Shown one piece after another: positions 1-7,412 of a DNA stretch of 23,756 nucleotides (the first letter of the stretch is position 1; each line of letters opens with the position of its first letter). The notes below the pieces were generated by a model. The model did not search any database. It saw nothing but the letters and a program-made list of their open reading frames with translations, and was not told the DNA's origin. The DNA comes from Treponema sp. (lineage in GTDB: Bacteria > Spirochaetota > Spirochaetia > Treponematales > Breznakiellaceae), in contig WQWD01000006.1 of NCBI GenBank assembly GCA_009785545.1, positions 1-23,756 on the forward strand, read 5' to 3'. The position numbers and the translations under genes are program-made.

Positions 1-990
1 AAAGTGTTCCATGATTATCTGAAACAAAATTGATTCTTCACCGCCCGCAGGAGCTTCCAAATCAGCCGCAAAAACACGAGGCTCCAACTTTTCCAAAGGC
101 TTTCTTTGCGGCATATCGAATTGACGCAATATCGCAATAGTATCAGCTCTGAGGGGCATCTTTTCATGTGTATCTGCGAAAAAGCCTTCAGGCATAATGT
201 TGCGCAAAGTTAAAACTGGCAGCGGCATTGGTCGAAGATAAGGCTCAGACTCCAATGCGGAAGGTATCATCACCGAAGTTACTGTGGCGTTAACTCCCGG
301 TATTATCGTAATATTTCCGGCGGCGATTTCGTCTTGAAACAAAGCAACATAATACCAGTTAATACCGGAAACAGGCATATCGATAAAAGGAGGTCTGATT
401 CCCGACTGCACAATGACGGCACTACGCAAATCCTGCGGCCGATGGACAGGCTGCATACTACGGTATAAAACAACATTTCTGTGCGGCTCCGATACATCGT
501 AGGTTATAACGACCCTATCCCCTTCCAATACCGCTCTTAAATTTGATATGCCCCTTGGAAGTTCCCTGACAACAGGAGGAGCGACAACAATCGGAACATC
601 TATCTGCGGAGTTTGGGCAAAACCAATGCTTATACTGTTTATTCTTGGCAGAATTAGATCGAACCTTTGCCCTGTTAGATCGCTTGCCGCGATAAAATAA
701 TGAACATTGTCCATGCCGTCAGTGTCATCAATGAAATATTGCTGCCCATACCTAACAATGATAGGTCTTATATTGGCAGGAATTGCGCCTGTAAATGGGC
801 GTGCCGCCCTAAAAATATAAACATTACCCCGAGCGTCAGGGGAATCTGTCCATGTAAGCCTTACAAGGTTCTGCCGGGCTTCTATCTGAATATTCGTAAT
901 ATGCGGCATAAAATCCCGCACTTGAGAGAATAGACTTAAAGGAACCGCCAAGAGGAAAATTATTATTGTTGCAAAAAAGGGCTTTTTCAT
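1..990 (-). CDS. Secreted protein with fibronectin-III-like modules (3' end cut by window)
   Basis: An uninterrupted reading frame of 330 codons runs from an ATG at 990 to the window edge with no stop, so the C-terminus is missing. Residues 1-22 form a signal peptide: MKK, a hydrophobic stretch, then SLFSQ. The mature part has two beta-rich modules of roughly 90 residues. The first (about 30-115) contains VRLTWTDSPDARGNVYIFR and ends in YFIAASDLTG. The second (about 145-235) contains VVITYDVSEPHRNVVLYRS and ends in WYYVALFQDE. The alternating pattern, the W/Y positions and the YY(V/I)A ending resemble fibronectin type III folds. The remainder is Pro-rich and ends without a recognisable motif. 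AGGA lies almost against the ATG, and a good promoter sits about 11 bases upstream, so the leader is very short. It is divergent from deoR. Envelope or periplasmic location is inferred; the function is unknown. Confidence 0.85.
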   Translation of the reverse strand, partial: MKKPFFATIIIFLLAVPLSLFSQVRDFMPHITNIQIEARQNLVRLTWTDSPDARGNVYIFRAARPFTGAIPANIRPIIVRYGQQYFIDDTDGMDNVHYFIAASDLTGQRFDLILPRINSISIGFAQTPQIDVPIVVAPPVVRELPRGISNLRAVLEGDRVVITYDVSEPHRNVVLYRSMQPVHRPQDLRSAVIVQSGIRPPFIDMPVSGINWYYVALFQDEIAAGNITIIPGVNATVTSVMIPSALESEPYLRPMPLPVLTLRNIMPEGFFADTHEKMPLRADTIAILRQFDMPQRKPLEKLEPRVFAADLEAPAGGEESILFQIIMEHF

Positions 991-1000
991 TCCTAATATT

Positions 1001-1029
1001 ATTTTAATACTAAAATTGAGCGAAGTCTA
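1001..1029 (-). promoter_or_regulatory. Sigma70-type promoter for the secreted protein gene
   Basis: On the minus strand, TAGACT (1029-1024) and TAAAAT (1006-1001) are separated by 17 bases, matching the -35 and -10 consensus at 4/6 and 5/6 positions. The predicted start of transcription is near 994, only about 4 bases before the ATG at 990, so the message would be nearly leaderless. Confidence 0.5.
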
Positions 1030-1069
1030 GGGTTGGGGCGTACCAAATGTATGGGCATATGAAGTAGTA

Positions 1070-1215
1070 GACAATTATCGGCAGGGGGAGAGGCGTGTCT
1101 GCTCGGGAAAACTCCAGGGGAGTCCGCCTCTGAGCCTGCGTTGCAGTCTCTCTGGCGAGGAGTCCCGGAGATGTTTTCCCGGTCAGCCACGCCTCTCCCC
1201 CTGCCGATGATTGTC
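1070..1215. repeat. 146-nt long imperfect palindrome (MITE-like or structured RNA element)
   Basis: Arms 1070-1097 and 1188-1215 are inverted copies of one another at 27 of 28 positions. Inside them CGGGAAAAC (1104-1112) pairs perfectly with GTTTTCCCG (1173-1181), CTCC (1112-1115) can pair with GGAG (1167-1170), and GAGCCTGC (1132-1139) pairs with GCAGTCTC (1143-1150) at 7 of 8 positions around a GTT loop. The whole stretch can therefore fold into one long hairpin. It is clearly more G+C-rich than its flanks. It sits between the two divergent promoters and belongs to neither transcript, so it is not a terminator. No clear target-site duplication is visible. A 72-codon frame runs through it but is low-complexity arm sequence and is not called as a gene. 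Confidence 0.85.
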
Positions 1216-1257
1216 AATACACCGCACCCCTTTGCGTACGATGTCTGAATTATCTAC

Positions 1258-1286
1258 TTGCTTTTTACCTCAACATAGCCTATAAT
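1258..1286 (+). promoter_or_regulatory. Sigma70-type promoter of the deoR-dehydrogenase operon
   Basis: TTGCTT (1258-1263) and a perfect TATAAT (1281-1286) are separated by 17 bases. Transcription would start near 1293, which places the operator repeats at the start site and leaves a leader of about 30 bases before the ATG at 1325. Confidence 0.75.
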
Positions 1287-1314
1287 CGAAAGTGAATCGA
1301 AAGAATTTCGAAAG
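1286..1314. promoter_or_regulatory. Triple direct-repeat operator, probably for the DeoR regulator
   Basis: TCGAAAG occurs at 1286-1292, 1297-1303 and 1308-1314, exactly 11 bases apart, so the three copies lie on nearly the same face of the helix. On the other strand this reads as repeated CTTTCGA, resembling the TTTCG-rich direct repeats bound by DeoR-family repressors such as AgaR. The array overlaps the end of the -10 box and the start site, a position suited to repression. Autoregulation by the adjacent DeoR protein is inferred. Confidence 0.7.
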
Positions 1315-1324
1315 GCAAGAGGAA

Positions 1325-2083
1325 ATGAGAATCGAACTAAAACAAAGAGAAAAGATAATTCTCGACCGGCTCTCAGCCGAAGGAACAGTTTCCGTAGGAG
1401 AATTAGCCCGTGATCTTGGGCTTTCCGAAGTCACAATCAGAGGGGATCTGCGTGGCCTTGAGGATAAAGGCTGGATCAACCGCAAACATGGGGGGGCGGC
1501 AGCTTCAATTCACCGCCTTATTCTGGAACGGCAACGGGTATTTCCCGAGCGAAAAAACGCTATCGCTAAGGCTGCGGCAGGGCTTGTTCAAGACGGAGAC
1601 GTAATAATGATTGAGGCAGGAACCACGACCGCTCTCATCGCCCGCTTTTTAACGGACAAACAGGATGTCCATATCGTTACTAATTCGACACTGGTTTTTT
1701 CATACGCCCGAATGCTCCCCAATTTGCAAATCACTATGATTGGCGGTGAGTTTCGCAGAGCAACCGAATCAATGGTAGGTCCTATCGCTTTGGAAACGAT
1801 CAACCGAGTCAATGTAAGGCTTGCCTTTGTGGGCACTGATGGTTTTACCATCGAGCGGGGAATGACAACCCACCTTATCGAAGGAGCAGAAATTGTCAAA
1901 GCGATGAAAGCACGTGCCGGTACAACAATTCTTGTAGCAGATTCCAGCAAATACGGCAAATTCGGCTTTACTAATGTACTACCTTTGTCAGCAATGGATT
2001 TAATTCTAACCGATGAATTCCTTGACGCAGGTGCAGAATCGGAATTGCTCGAAGCAGAAATAAACATAAAAAAGGCAAACTAA
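1325..2083 (+). CDS. DeoR-family transcriptional regulator
   Basis: This 252-residue protein has the usual DeoR length and layout. An N-terminal winged helix-turn-helix (about 5-58) includes LARDLGLSEVTIRGDL and the RKHGGA wing. It is followed by the sugar-phosphate-sensing DeoRC domain, with EAGTTTALIARFL, IVTNS, GGEFR, MVGP, FVGTDG and VADSSKYGK. Such proteins are normally repressors released by a phosphorylated sugar. A GTG at 1292 would add 11 residues, but it lies at the predicted transcription start and inside the operator. The ATG at 1325 follows AGAGG and begins with the classic MR(I)xLKQRE DeoR start, so it is preferred. The gene leads an operon: the E2 gene begins 34 bases after its stop. 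The effector is not evident; a rhamnose-pathway or related phosphorylated sugar would fit the location. Confidence 0.92.
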   Translation: MRIELKQREKIILDRLSAEGTVSVGELARDLGLSEVTIRGDLRGLEDKGWINRKHGGAAASIHRLILERQRVFPERKNAIAKAAAGLVQDGDVIMIEAGTTTALIARFLTDKQDVHIVTNSTLVFSYARMLPNLQITMIGGEFRRATESMVGPIALETINRVNVRLAFVGTDGFTIERGMTTHLIEGAEIVKAMKARAGTTILVADSSKYGKFGFTNVLPLSAMDLILTDEFLDAGAESELLEAEINIKKAN

Positions 2084-2117
2084 TCGGAGATTTAAATCGA
2101 AAGTTTAAGGAGAAATT

Positions 2118-3497
2118 ATGGCTCATATATTGATAATGCCACGGCAGGGAAACACAGTTGAATCATGCATCATCGTTGATTGGAAAATAAAGGAAGGTGA
2201 TGAGGTAACGGCAGAAACTACAGCTTGCGAGGTTGAAACCGACAAAGCTTCATTTGAGATCCCTGCCGGAGCTGTCGGCACAGTACTCAAAGTTTTGTGG
2301 AACGCAGGTGATGATGTGCCCGTCTTGGAGCCAATTGCTGTAATCGGTCAAGCCGGCGAAGCTTGGAAAGACGCTCTCGAGCTTGGAATTGGTGACTGTG
2401 GTCTGGGGTCTGGGGATCAAAGTTCGGAAAAAATATCTATTTCAAATACCCAAATTGCAAATAACAATATTCAACCCGAATCGCAGGTTCGATTAGACCC
2501 CAGTCCTCAGTCCTCAGATTATCCTATTTCTCCTCGAGCTCGTAATTTGGCAGAAAAAGAGGCGCTTTTTGTCGAAGCGGCTTGGGGTTCAGGTCCTGGC
2601 GGCAGGATCATTGAACGCGATGTACTGGCGACGCTTGAAAACAGACCGGCATTAACTGCCGCAGCCAAAGCAATGGAAGCGGGCACAATTCCGCAGCAAG
2701 GCTCCGGCATTGGAGGGCGCATAACAGCAGAAGATATAACATCAAACCTCCAGCCGTCAGTCTCTGCAATTACAGAAACTCCCATCAAGGGAATCCGCAA
2801 AATAATTTCTGATAAAATGCTTAAATCACTGGCGGAGAGCGCTCAATTTACCCTCAACGCTTCTGCGTCTGTTTCAAAATTGCAGGAAATCCGATCAAGA
2901 ATAAAAACGTCAGAAGAATTTTCGGCGGGATTTGGGCTTTCCAAAATAACTGTAAATGATCTGATTCTATTCGCCGCTTCACGGCTGCTTATCCGTTATC
3001 CATACATGAATGCACACAAAATAGGCGATACAATCAGAACCTTTGAAAATGTTCATCTTGGAATGGCGGTAGATACACAGAAAGGGCTTATGGTTCCTGT
3101 TATACGCAATGCTAATCTGCTTTCTTTGGCTCAAATTTCATCTGAAGCAAAGCGGCTTGCCGCTGCTTGTCAAATGGGTTCGGCTAAACCTGAAGAAATT
3201 TCAGGTTCCACTTTTTCAATTTCCAATCTTGGAAGTCTTGGGATTACAAGTTTTACTCCGGTGCTTAATACGCCGGAAGTCGCCATCCTTGGAGTCTGCG
3301 GGATCGAACAAAAGCCGGTTCTCTCTCAATCGGAAACAAACTCATGCGGTTGTAGCTGTGACTGCCGGCTGGAACCTCATATAGGATTCAGTTTGACAAT
3401 CAACCATCAGGTAGTAGATGGAGCTCCGGCAGCACGTTTTCTGAAGGCTCTATGCGACGCAGTGGCAAATATCGATCTGCTCATAGCGGCAGGCTGA
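2118..3497 (+). CDS. Dihydrolipoamide acyltransferase (E2) of a 2-oxoacid dehydrogenase complex
   Basis: Cytoplasmic core enzyme that carries the acyl group on lipoyl-lysine and transfers it to CoA. Residues 1-78 form a single lipoyl domain with the lipoylation site in ETDKAS (K43). A Ser/Asn/Gln-rich linker follows (85-133). Next come two E3/E1-binding domain motifs, one at 136-172 (SPRARNLAEKE ... GPGGRIIERDV) and a shorter one at 179-208 (AAAKAM ... GGRITAEDI). The catalytic domain spans about 220-459, with the active site INHQVVDG (H430, D434). Two oddities: a CxCxCxC cluster (C410-C416) just before the active-site strand, and G-rich heptad repeats encoding part of the linker. AAGGAG precedes the ATG. 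The E3 gene starts 19 bases downstream, then E1. The substrate (pyruvate, acetoin or a branched oxoacid) cannot be decided from sequence alone. Confidence 0.93.
   Translation: MAHILIMPRQGNTVESCIIVDWKIKEGDEVTAETTACEVETDKASFEIPAGAVGTVLKVLWNAGDDVPVLEPIAVIGQAGEAWKDALELGIGDCGLGSGDQSSEKISISNTQIANNNIQPESQVRLDPSPQSSDYPISPRARNLAEKEALFVEAAWGSGPGGRIIERDVLATLENRPALTAAAKAMEAGTIPQQGSGIGGRITAEDITSNLQPSVSAITETPIKGIRKIISDKMLKSLAESAQFTLNASASVSKLQEIRSRIKTSEEFSAGFGLSKITVNDLILFAASRLLIRYPYMNAHKIGDTIRTFENVHLGMAVDTQKGLMVPVIRNANLLSLAQISSEAKRLAAACQMGSAKPEEISGSTFSISNLGSLGITSFTPVLNTPEVAILGVCGIEQKPVLSQSETNSCGCSCDCRLEPHIGFSLTINHQVVDGAPAARFLKALCDAVANIDLLIAAG
2397..2516. repeat. Inverted pair of G-rich heptad repeats inside the E2 linker
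   Basis: On the plus strand, three heptads TGTGGTC, TGGGGTC and TGGGGAT are contiguous at 2397-2417. On the minus strand, TGAGGAC, TGAGGAC and TGGGGTC are contiguous at 2516-2496. The 78 bases between them are A/T-rich. Each arm is 21 bases and keeps the reading frame, encoding E2 residues of about 94-100 and 127-133 in the flexible linker. The pattern resembles the short tandemly repeated heptads described in cyanobacteria. A second, more degenerate pair lies at 17616-17742. Confidence 0.6.
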
Positions 3498-3516
3498 AAA
3501 GGCTGAAGGAGCATTT

Positions 3517-4923
3517 ATGTTTGATACGATAATTATTGGCGGAGGACCTGCCGGCTATCTTGCTGCCGAACGGCTTGGACATGAGAAGAAAAAAGTTCTC
3601 TTAATCGAAAGGCAGCATTTGGGCGGAACGTGCCTGAATGTTGGATGTATTCCTACCAAGACTTTGCTTAATTCAGCGAAGCAATATGTTCATGCCAAAG
3701 AAGCGGATAAATTCGGCATAAAAATTTCAGATGTCTCGTTTGACTGGCCAGCTATTCAAAACTGGAAAGCCGAAGTAATTACAAAGCTGCGCAGCGGTAT
3801 CGAAGGGCAAATGAAACATTTGGGTGTAGAAGTGGTTAACGGCAAAGGCGAAATTATCTCGCCTCCATTCGGAGAAAAACCTGCGAGTGTCAGAGCAATT
3901 TCACCTAACGGAGAATCTTCGGAACACAAATCTAAAACGATTCTTGTTTGCACGGGTTCTATTCCTGTGATGCCTCCAATTCCGGGAGCTAAAGACAATC
4001 CAAAAATTGTGGACTCCACTGCTCTGCTCTCAATTGCTAATGTGCCTAAAAAGCTTTCAATTATCGGCGGCGGAGTTATCGGCATTGAATTTGCCGGACT
4101 CTTTTCCGCTCTTGGCTGCCAAGTTACAGTTATCGAAATGATGAACGAAATTGTTCCGTTTATGGATAATGAGCAAGCGCCAATTCTTCGCCGTGCGATG
4201 AAGGGTATTGATTTTAAGCTTGGCTGTAAAGTAGAAAAAATTGACGGCACAGATGTGCATTACACGACAAAAGACGGCAAGTCAGAAAAACTCGAAGCCA
4301 ATCTGATACTCATGGCGGTAGGACGCCGTCCTGTCCTTGACAACTGGGGAGCTGCTACCGCCGGTCTTGATGTCAGAAACACAGGCGTCGCCGTTGACGA
4401 TCGAATGCGGACAAATATTCCGGGTATTTGGGCAGCAGGCGATGTAACCGGCAGAAGCCTCCTTGCGCATACCGCCTATCGGATGGGAGAAGTTGCTGTT
4501 GCGGATATTCTCGCAGCTTTGGGCAGCGCTGCTGACAAAACCAATCGTATGCGTTATAACGCTATTCCTTGGGCTGTCTACGGCATTACGGAAGCTGCCG
4601 GGGTAGGTATCACTGAACAGGAAGCAGCGAATAAAGGGATTGTTATCCTCAAAGCAAGCTTACCCATGAAAATATCAGGACGCTTCGCTGCAGAAAACAC
4701 TTTTTCAGGTGTCGGAGCTGTCAAAGTAATCGCAGATGCTTCCAATCGTCGTATTCTTGGAATACATGCAGTGGGCGCCTACGCTCCGGAATTTATCTGG
4801 GGAGGAGCGGCTCTCATCGAACAAGAAATGCGAATAGAAGACGTGAAACAACTTATTTTTCCGCACCCTACAGTGTGTGAACTTATCCGTGATGTAACTT
4901 GGACAATAACAAATAACAAATAA
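3517..4923 (+). CDS. lpdA: Dihydrolipoamide dehydrogenase (E3)
   Basis: FAD-dependent disulfide oxidoreductase that reoxidises dihydrolipoyl-E2 and reduces NAD+. The 468-residue length is standard. Residues 5-14 (IIIGGGPAGY) bind FAD. The redox-active disulfide is C39/C44 in GGTCLNVGCIPTK. A second GxGxxG site, IIGGGVIGIEFAG (about 182-194), binds NAD. AAGDVTG (about 307-313) completes the FAD site. The C-terminal dimerisation domain carries FPHPTVCE, with the His-Glu pair that completes the partner subunit's active site. All key residues are present, so the enzyme should be active. GAAGGAG lies 5 bases before the ATG. It is the third gene of the operon, between E2 and E1, which ties it to this complex, although an E3 can also serve a glycine cleavage system or other complexes. 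Confidence 0.96.
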   Translation: MFDTIIIGGGPAGYLAAERLGHEKKKVLLIERQHLGGTCLNVGCIPTKTLLNSAKQYVHAKEADKFGIKISDVSFDWPAIQNWKAEVITKLRSGIEGQMKHLGVEVVNGKGEIISPPFGEKPASVRAISPNGESSEHKSKTILVCTGSIPVMPPIPGAKDNPKIVDSTALLSIANVPKKLSIIGGGVIGIEFAGLFSALGCQVTVIEMMNEIVPFMDNEQAPILRRAMKGIDFKLGCKVEKIDGTDVHYTTKDGKSEKLEANLILMAVGRRPVLDNWGAATAGLDVRNTGVAVDDRMRTNIPGIWAAGDVTGRSLLAHTAYRMGEVAVADILAALGSAADKTNRMRYNAIPWAVYGITEAAGVGITEQEAANKGIVILKASLPMKISGRFAAENTFSGVGAVKVIADASNRRILGIHAVGAYAPEFIWGGAALIEQEMRIEDVKQLIFPHPTVCELIRDVTWTITNNK

Positions 4924-4939
4924 CAAAGAAGGAGCTTTT

Positions 4940-7411
4940 ATGCCAAAATCAATGATTGTAGATCCAAAAGAAATTAGAAAACCTCAGATTCTCAAATTAA
5001 AGGATATACCGATTAATCAGTATAAACCTGATTTTAAAAAAGAAGCCGCCTTGTATGGCAAAGAACGGCTTGTACGGATTTGGTACGACATGGTTGTTAT
5101 TCGGGAATTCGAATCCATGCTGAACACTTACAAGACTCAAGGAACTTGGAACGGTATTGAGTACAATCACAAAGGGCCAGCTCATCTTTCCATGGGACAA
5201 GAAGCGTCGGCAGTCGGGCAGTGTGTAAATCTTTCAACTGACGATTATATTTTTGGAAGCCACCGCAGCCACGGGGAGATTATCGCCAAATGTTTTTCTG
5301 CTCTATGGCAGTTTGGGCAAAATGCCGAAGGTGAAAAACATCTCGAAACAATTATGAAAAATTTTCTTGGCGGAGAAACTCTAAGCGTTGCCGAAAAAAT
5401 TCCTTATAAAAATATAGGCGACCTTGCCGAAAACTTTGTCTTGTATGGAACATTAGCGGAAATTTTTGCACGCAAAGCCGGCTTTAACCGCGGGCTTGGC
5501 GGCTCAATGCACGCATTCTTTACCCCATTTGGTTCTATGCCAAATAACGCCATTGTCGGCGGCTCCGGTGACATCGCTGTGGGCTCGGCTCTCTACAAAC
5601 GGATTAACTGCAAACCCGGAATCGTTATAGCCAACATCGGTGACGCTTCCATGGGGTGCGGTCCTGTTTGGGAAGGGATGATGATGGCGGCAATGGATCA
5701 ATACAAAACTCTTTGGCCAAAAGAGTCGGGAGGCGCTCCTCCTATTCTTTTTAATTTCTTCAACAATTTTTACGGCATGGGCGGGCAAACATCTGGAGAG
5801 ACAATGGCTTACGGCATAATGGCCCGTGTAGGCGCCGGCGTTAACCCGGAGAATATGCACTCAGAACGTATTGACGGTTACAATCCCCTCGCAGTAGCAG
5901 ACGCTATTGCCCGCAAAAAAGCAATCCTTCTTGATGGTAAAGGCCCGGTACTTTTGGACACTCTCACATACCGTATCTCAGGGCACTCTCCGTCAGATGC
6001 GTCAAGTTACCGCACCCCCGAAGAAATTAAACTCTGGCAGGAACATGACTCAATCGAAGAATATGGTGCATATTTAATCAAAAACAATGTAACAAAAAAA
6101 TCCGAACTTGATTTGTTACGCGAAACTATACAGGCAAAACTTCTTGAAGTTGTAAAACTGTCTGTCAACGATGATATTTCTCCCAGATTGGGCGGAGCTT
6201 TTATCGAATCTGTTATGTATTCAAACGGAAACTCCGAAAAACTTGATGACCGAACCCCTGAGCTTTTACAACCCGTAGATGAAAACCCGCGCGTCAAAGC
6301 TCTTACGGGCAAAATCCGTTACGGTTTTGACGCAGAAGGAAAACCTGTTTCTAAAAACAAAGCCTACCAATACCGTGACGGGCTTTTTGAAGCGATGCTT
6401 CATCGTTTTACGGTAGATCCAACTATGGCGGCTTGGGGTGAGGAAAACCGTGATTGGGGCGGTGCGTTTGCCGTTTACCGCGGGCTTACCGAGCTGCTTC
6501 CATATAACCGACTGTTTAACAGTCCTATTTCCGAAGGAGCGATCGTGGGAGCGGGAGTTGGTTACGCACTATCCGGCGGCAGAGCTGTCGTTGAATTGAT
6601 GTACTGCGATTTTATGGGGCGCGCCGGAGATGAGATTTTCAATCAGGCATCAAAATGGCAGTCAATGTCTGCGGGACTTTTAAAAATGCCATTGGTTGTA
6701 AGGGTTTCTGTCGGAAACAAATACGGCGCTCAGCACAGTCAGGATTGGACAGCGATTACAGGTCATATACCAGGTCTTAAATCATACTTTCCCGCCACAC
6801 CTTATGACGCAAAAGGTATGCTCAATCTTGCTCTAAGAGGAACTGATCCTGTTATCTTCTACGAAAGCCAGTTACTCTACGACATAAGCGAACAGTTCGA
6901 GAAAAGCGGTGTCCCCGAAGGTTATTACGAAATACCCGAAGGCGAACCTGTTATACGCAAACTTGGCAAAGACATTACAATCGCTACGTTAGGAGCTACT
7001 CTATATCAAGCGATGGGAGCAGCGAAAAAACTTGAAGAAAAATTCGGTCTTTCCGCAGAAGTAATTGATATTCGTTTTATCAGCCCGTTAAACTACGATA
7101 AAATTATCGAATCTGTAAAGAAAACCGGAAAACTTCTACTTGCCAGCGATGCCTGTGAGCGAGGCTCATTTCTTCACACAATAGCAAGTAATGTTCAAAC
7201 TTTCGCTTTTGATTATCTTGACGCTCCTGTATCGGTTGTGGGCAGTCGCAACTGGATCACTCCTGCGCCAGAAATGGAACATCTTTACTTCCCGCAGGTT
7301 GACTGGATTATTGATACCATTCACGAGCGTATATTACCCTTACCTGGTTACAATCCCGTTACGACGCAAACTACGGGGGAGTTGCTACGAAGGAATTTGC
7401 ACGGAGTATAA
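4940..7411 (+). CDS. Fused alpha-beta E1 subunit of 2-oxoacid dehydrogenase
   Basis: Thiamine-diphosphate-dependent E1 that decarboxylates a 2-oxoacid and acylates lipoyl-E2. Alpha and beta chains, separate in most bacteria, are joined in one 823-residue protein. The alpha part (about 40-420) has SHRSHG (107-112), GGSMH, the cofactor motif beginning GDAS (234-237; the usual GDG has Ala) and ending FFNN (273-276), then GHSPSDASSYRT. The beta part (about 460-823) has NSPISEGAIVGAGVGYALSG, YCDFMGRAGDEIFNQ and HSQDWTAI. About 40 extra residues lie between SHRSHG and GGSMH compared with ordinary alpha chains. AAGGAG precedes the ATG. The gene ends the operon and its stop lies one base from the convergent kinase stop, leaving no room for a separate terminator. 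Substrate unassigned; pyruvate or acetoin-type chemistry is most likely given SDASSYRT. Confidence 0.92.
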   Translation: MPKSMIVDPKEIRKPQILKLKDIPINQYKPDFKKEAALYGKERLVRIWYDMVVIREFESMLNTYKTQGTWNGIEYNHKGPAHLSMGQEASAVGQCVNLSTDDYIFGSHRSHGEIIAKCFSALWQFGQNAEGEKHLETIMKNFLGGETLSVAEKIPYKNIGDLAENFVLYGTLAEIFARKAGFNRGLGGSMHAFFTPFGSMPNNAIVGGSGDIAVGSALYKRINCKPGIVIANIGDASMGCGPVWEGMMMAAMDQYKTLWPKESGGAPPILFNFFNNFYGMGGQTSGETMAYGIMARVGAGVNPENMHSERIDGYNPLAVADAIARKKAILLDGKGPVLLDTLTYRISGHSPSDASSYRTPEEIKLWQEHDSIEEYGAYLIKNNVTKKSELDLLRETIQAKLLEVVKLSVNDDISPRLGGAFIESVMYSNGNSEKLDDRTPELLQPVDENPRVKALTGKIRYGFDAEGKPVSKNKAYQYRDGLFEAMLHRFTVDPTMAAWGEENRDWGGAFAVYRGLTELLPYNRLFNSPISEGAIVGAGVGYALSGGRAVVELMYCDFMGRAGDEIFNQASKWQSMSAGLLKMPLVVRVSVGNKYGAQHSQDWTAITGHIPGLKSYFPATPYDAKGMLNLALRGTDPVIFYESQLLYDISEQFEKSGVPEGYYEIPEGEPVIRKLGKDITIATLGATLYQAMGAAKKLEEKFGLSAEVIDIRFISPLNYDKIIESVKKTGKLLLASDACERGSFLHTIASNVQTFAFDYLDAPVSVVGSRNWITPAPEMEHLYFPQVDWIIDTIHERILPLPGYNPVTTQTTGELLRRNLHGV

Positions 7412-7412
7412 T

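Noticed and set aside
999..1217. 72-codon open frame on the minus strand through the long palindrome
   Set aside because: It is made of the hairpin arms, is rich in Arg, Pro and Ser in a way typical of G+C-rich repeats, and has no ribosome site or domain.
1292..1324. Upstream GTG start for the DeoR regulator
   Set aside because: It coincides with the predicted transcription start and the first operator repeat. The ATG at 1325 follows AGAGG and matches the usual DeoR N-terminus.
1588..2067. 159-codon frame antisense to deoR
   Set aside because: It mirrors the codon pattern of the well-supported DeoR gene and shows no domain of its own.
3756..4250. 164-codon frame antisense to the E3 gene
   Set aside because: It lies wholly within a gene with all catalytic residues intact and lacks recognisable motifs or a ribosome site.
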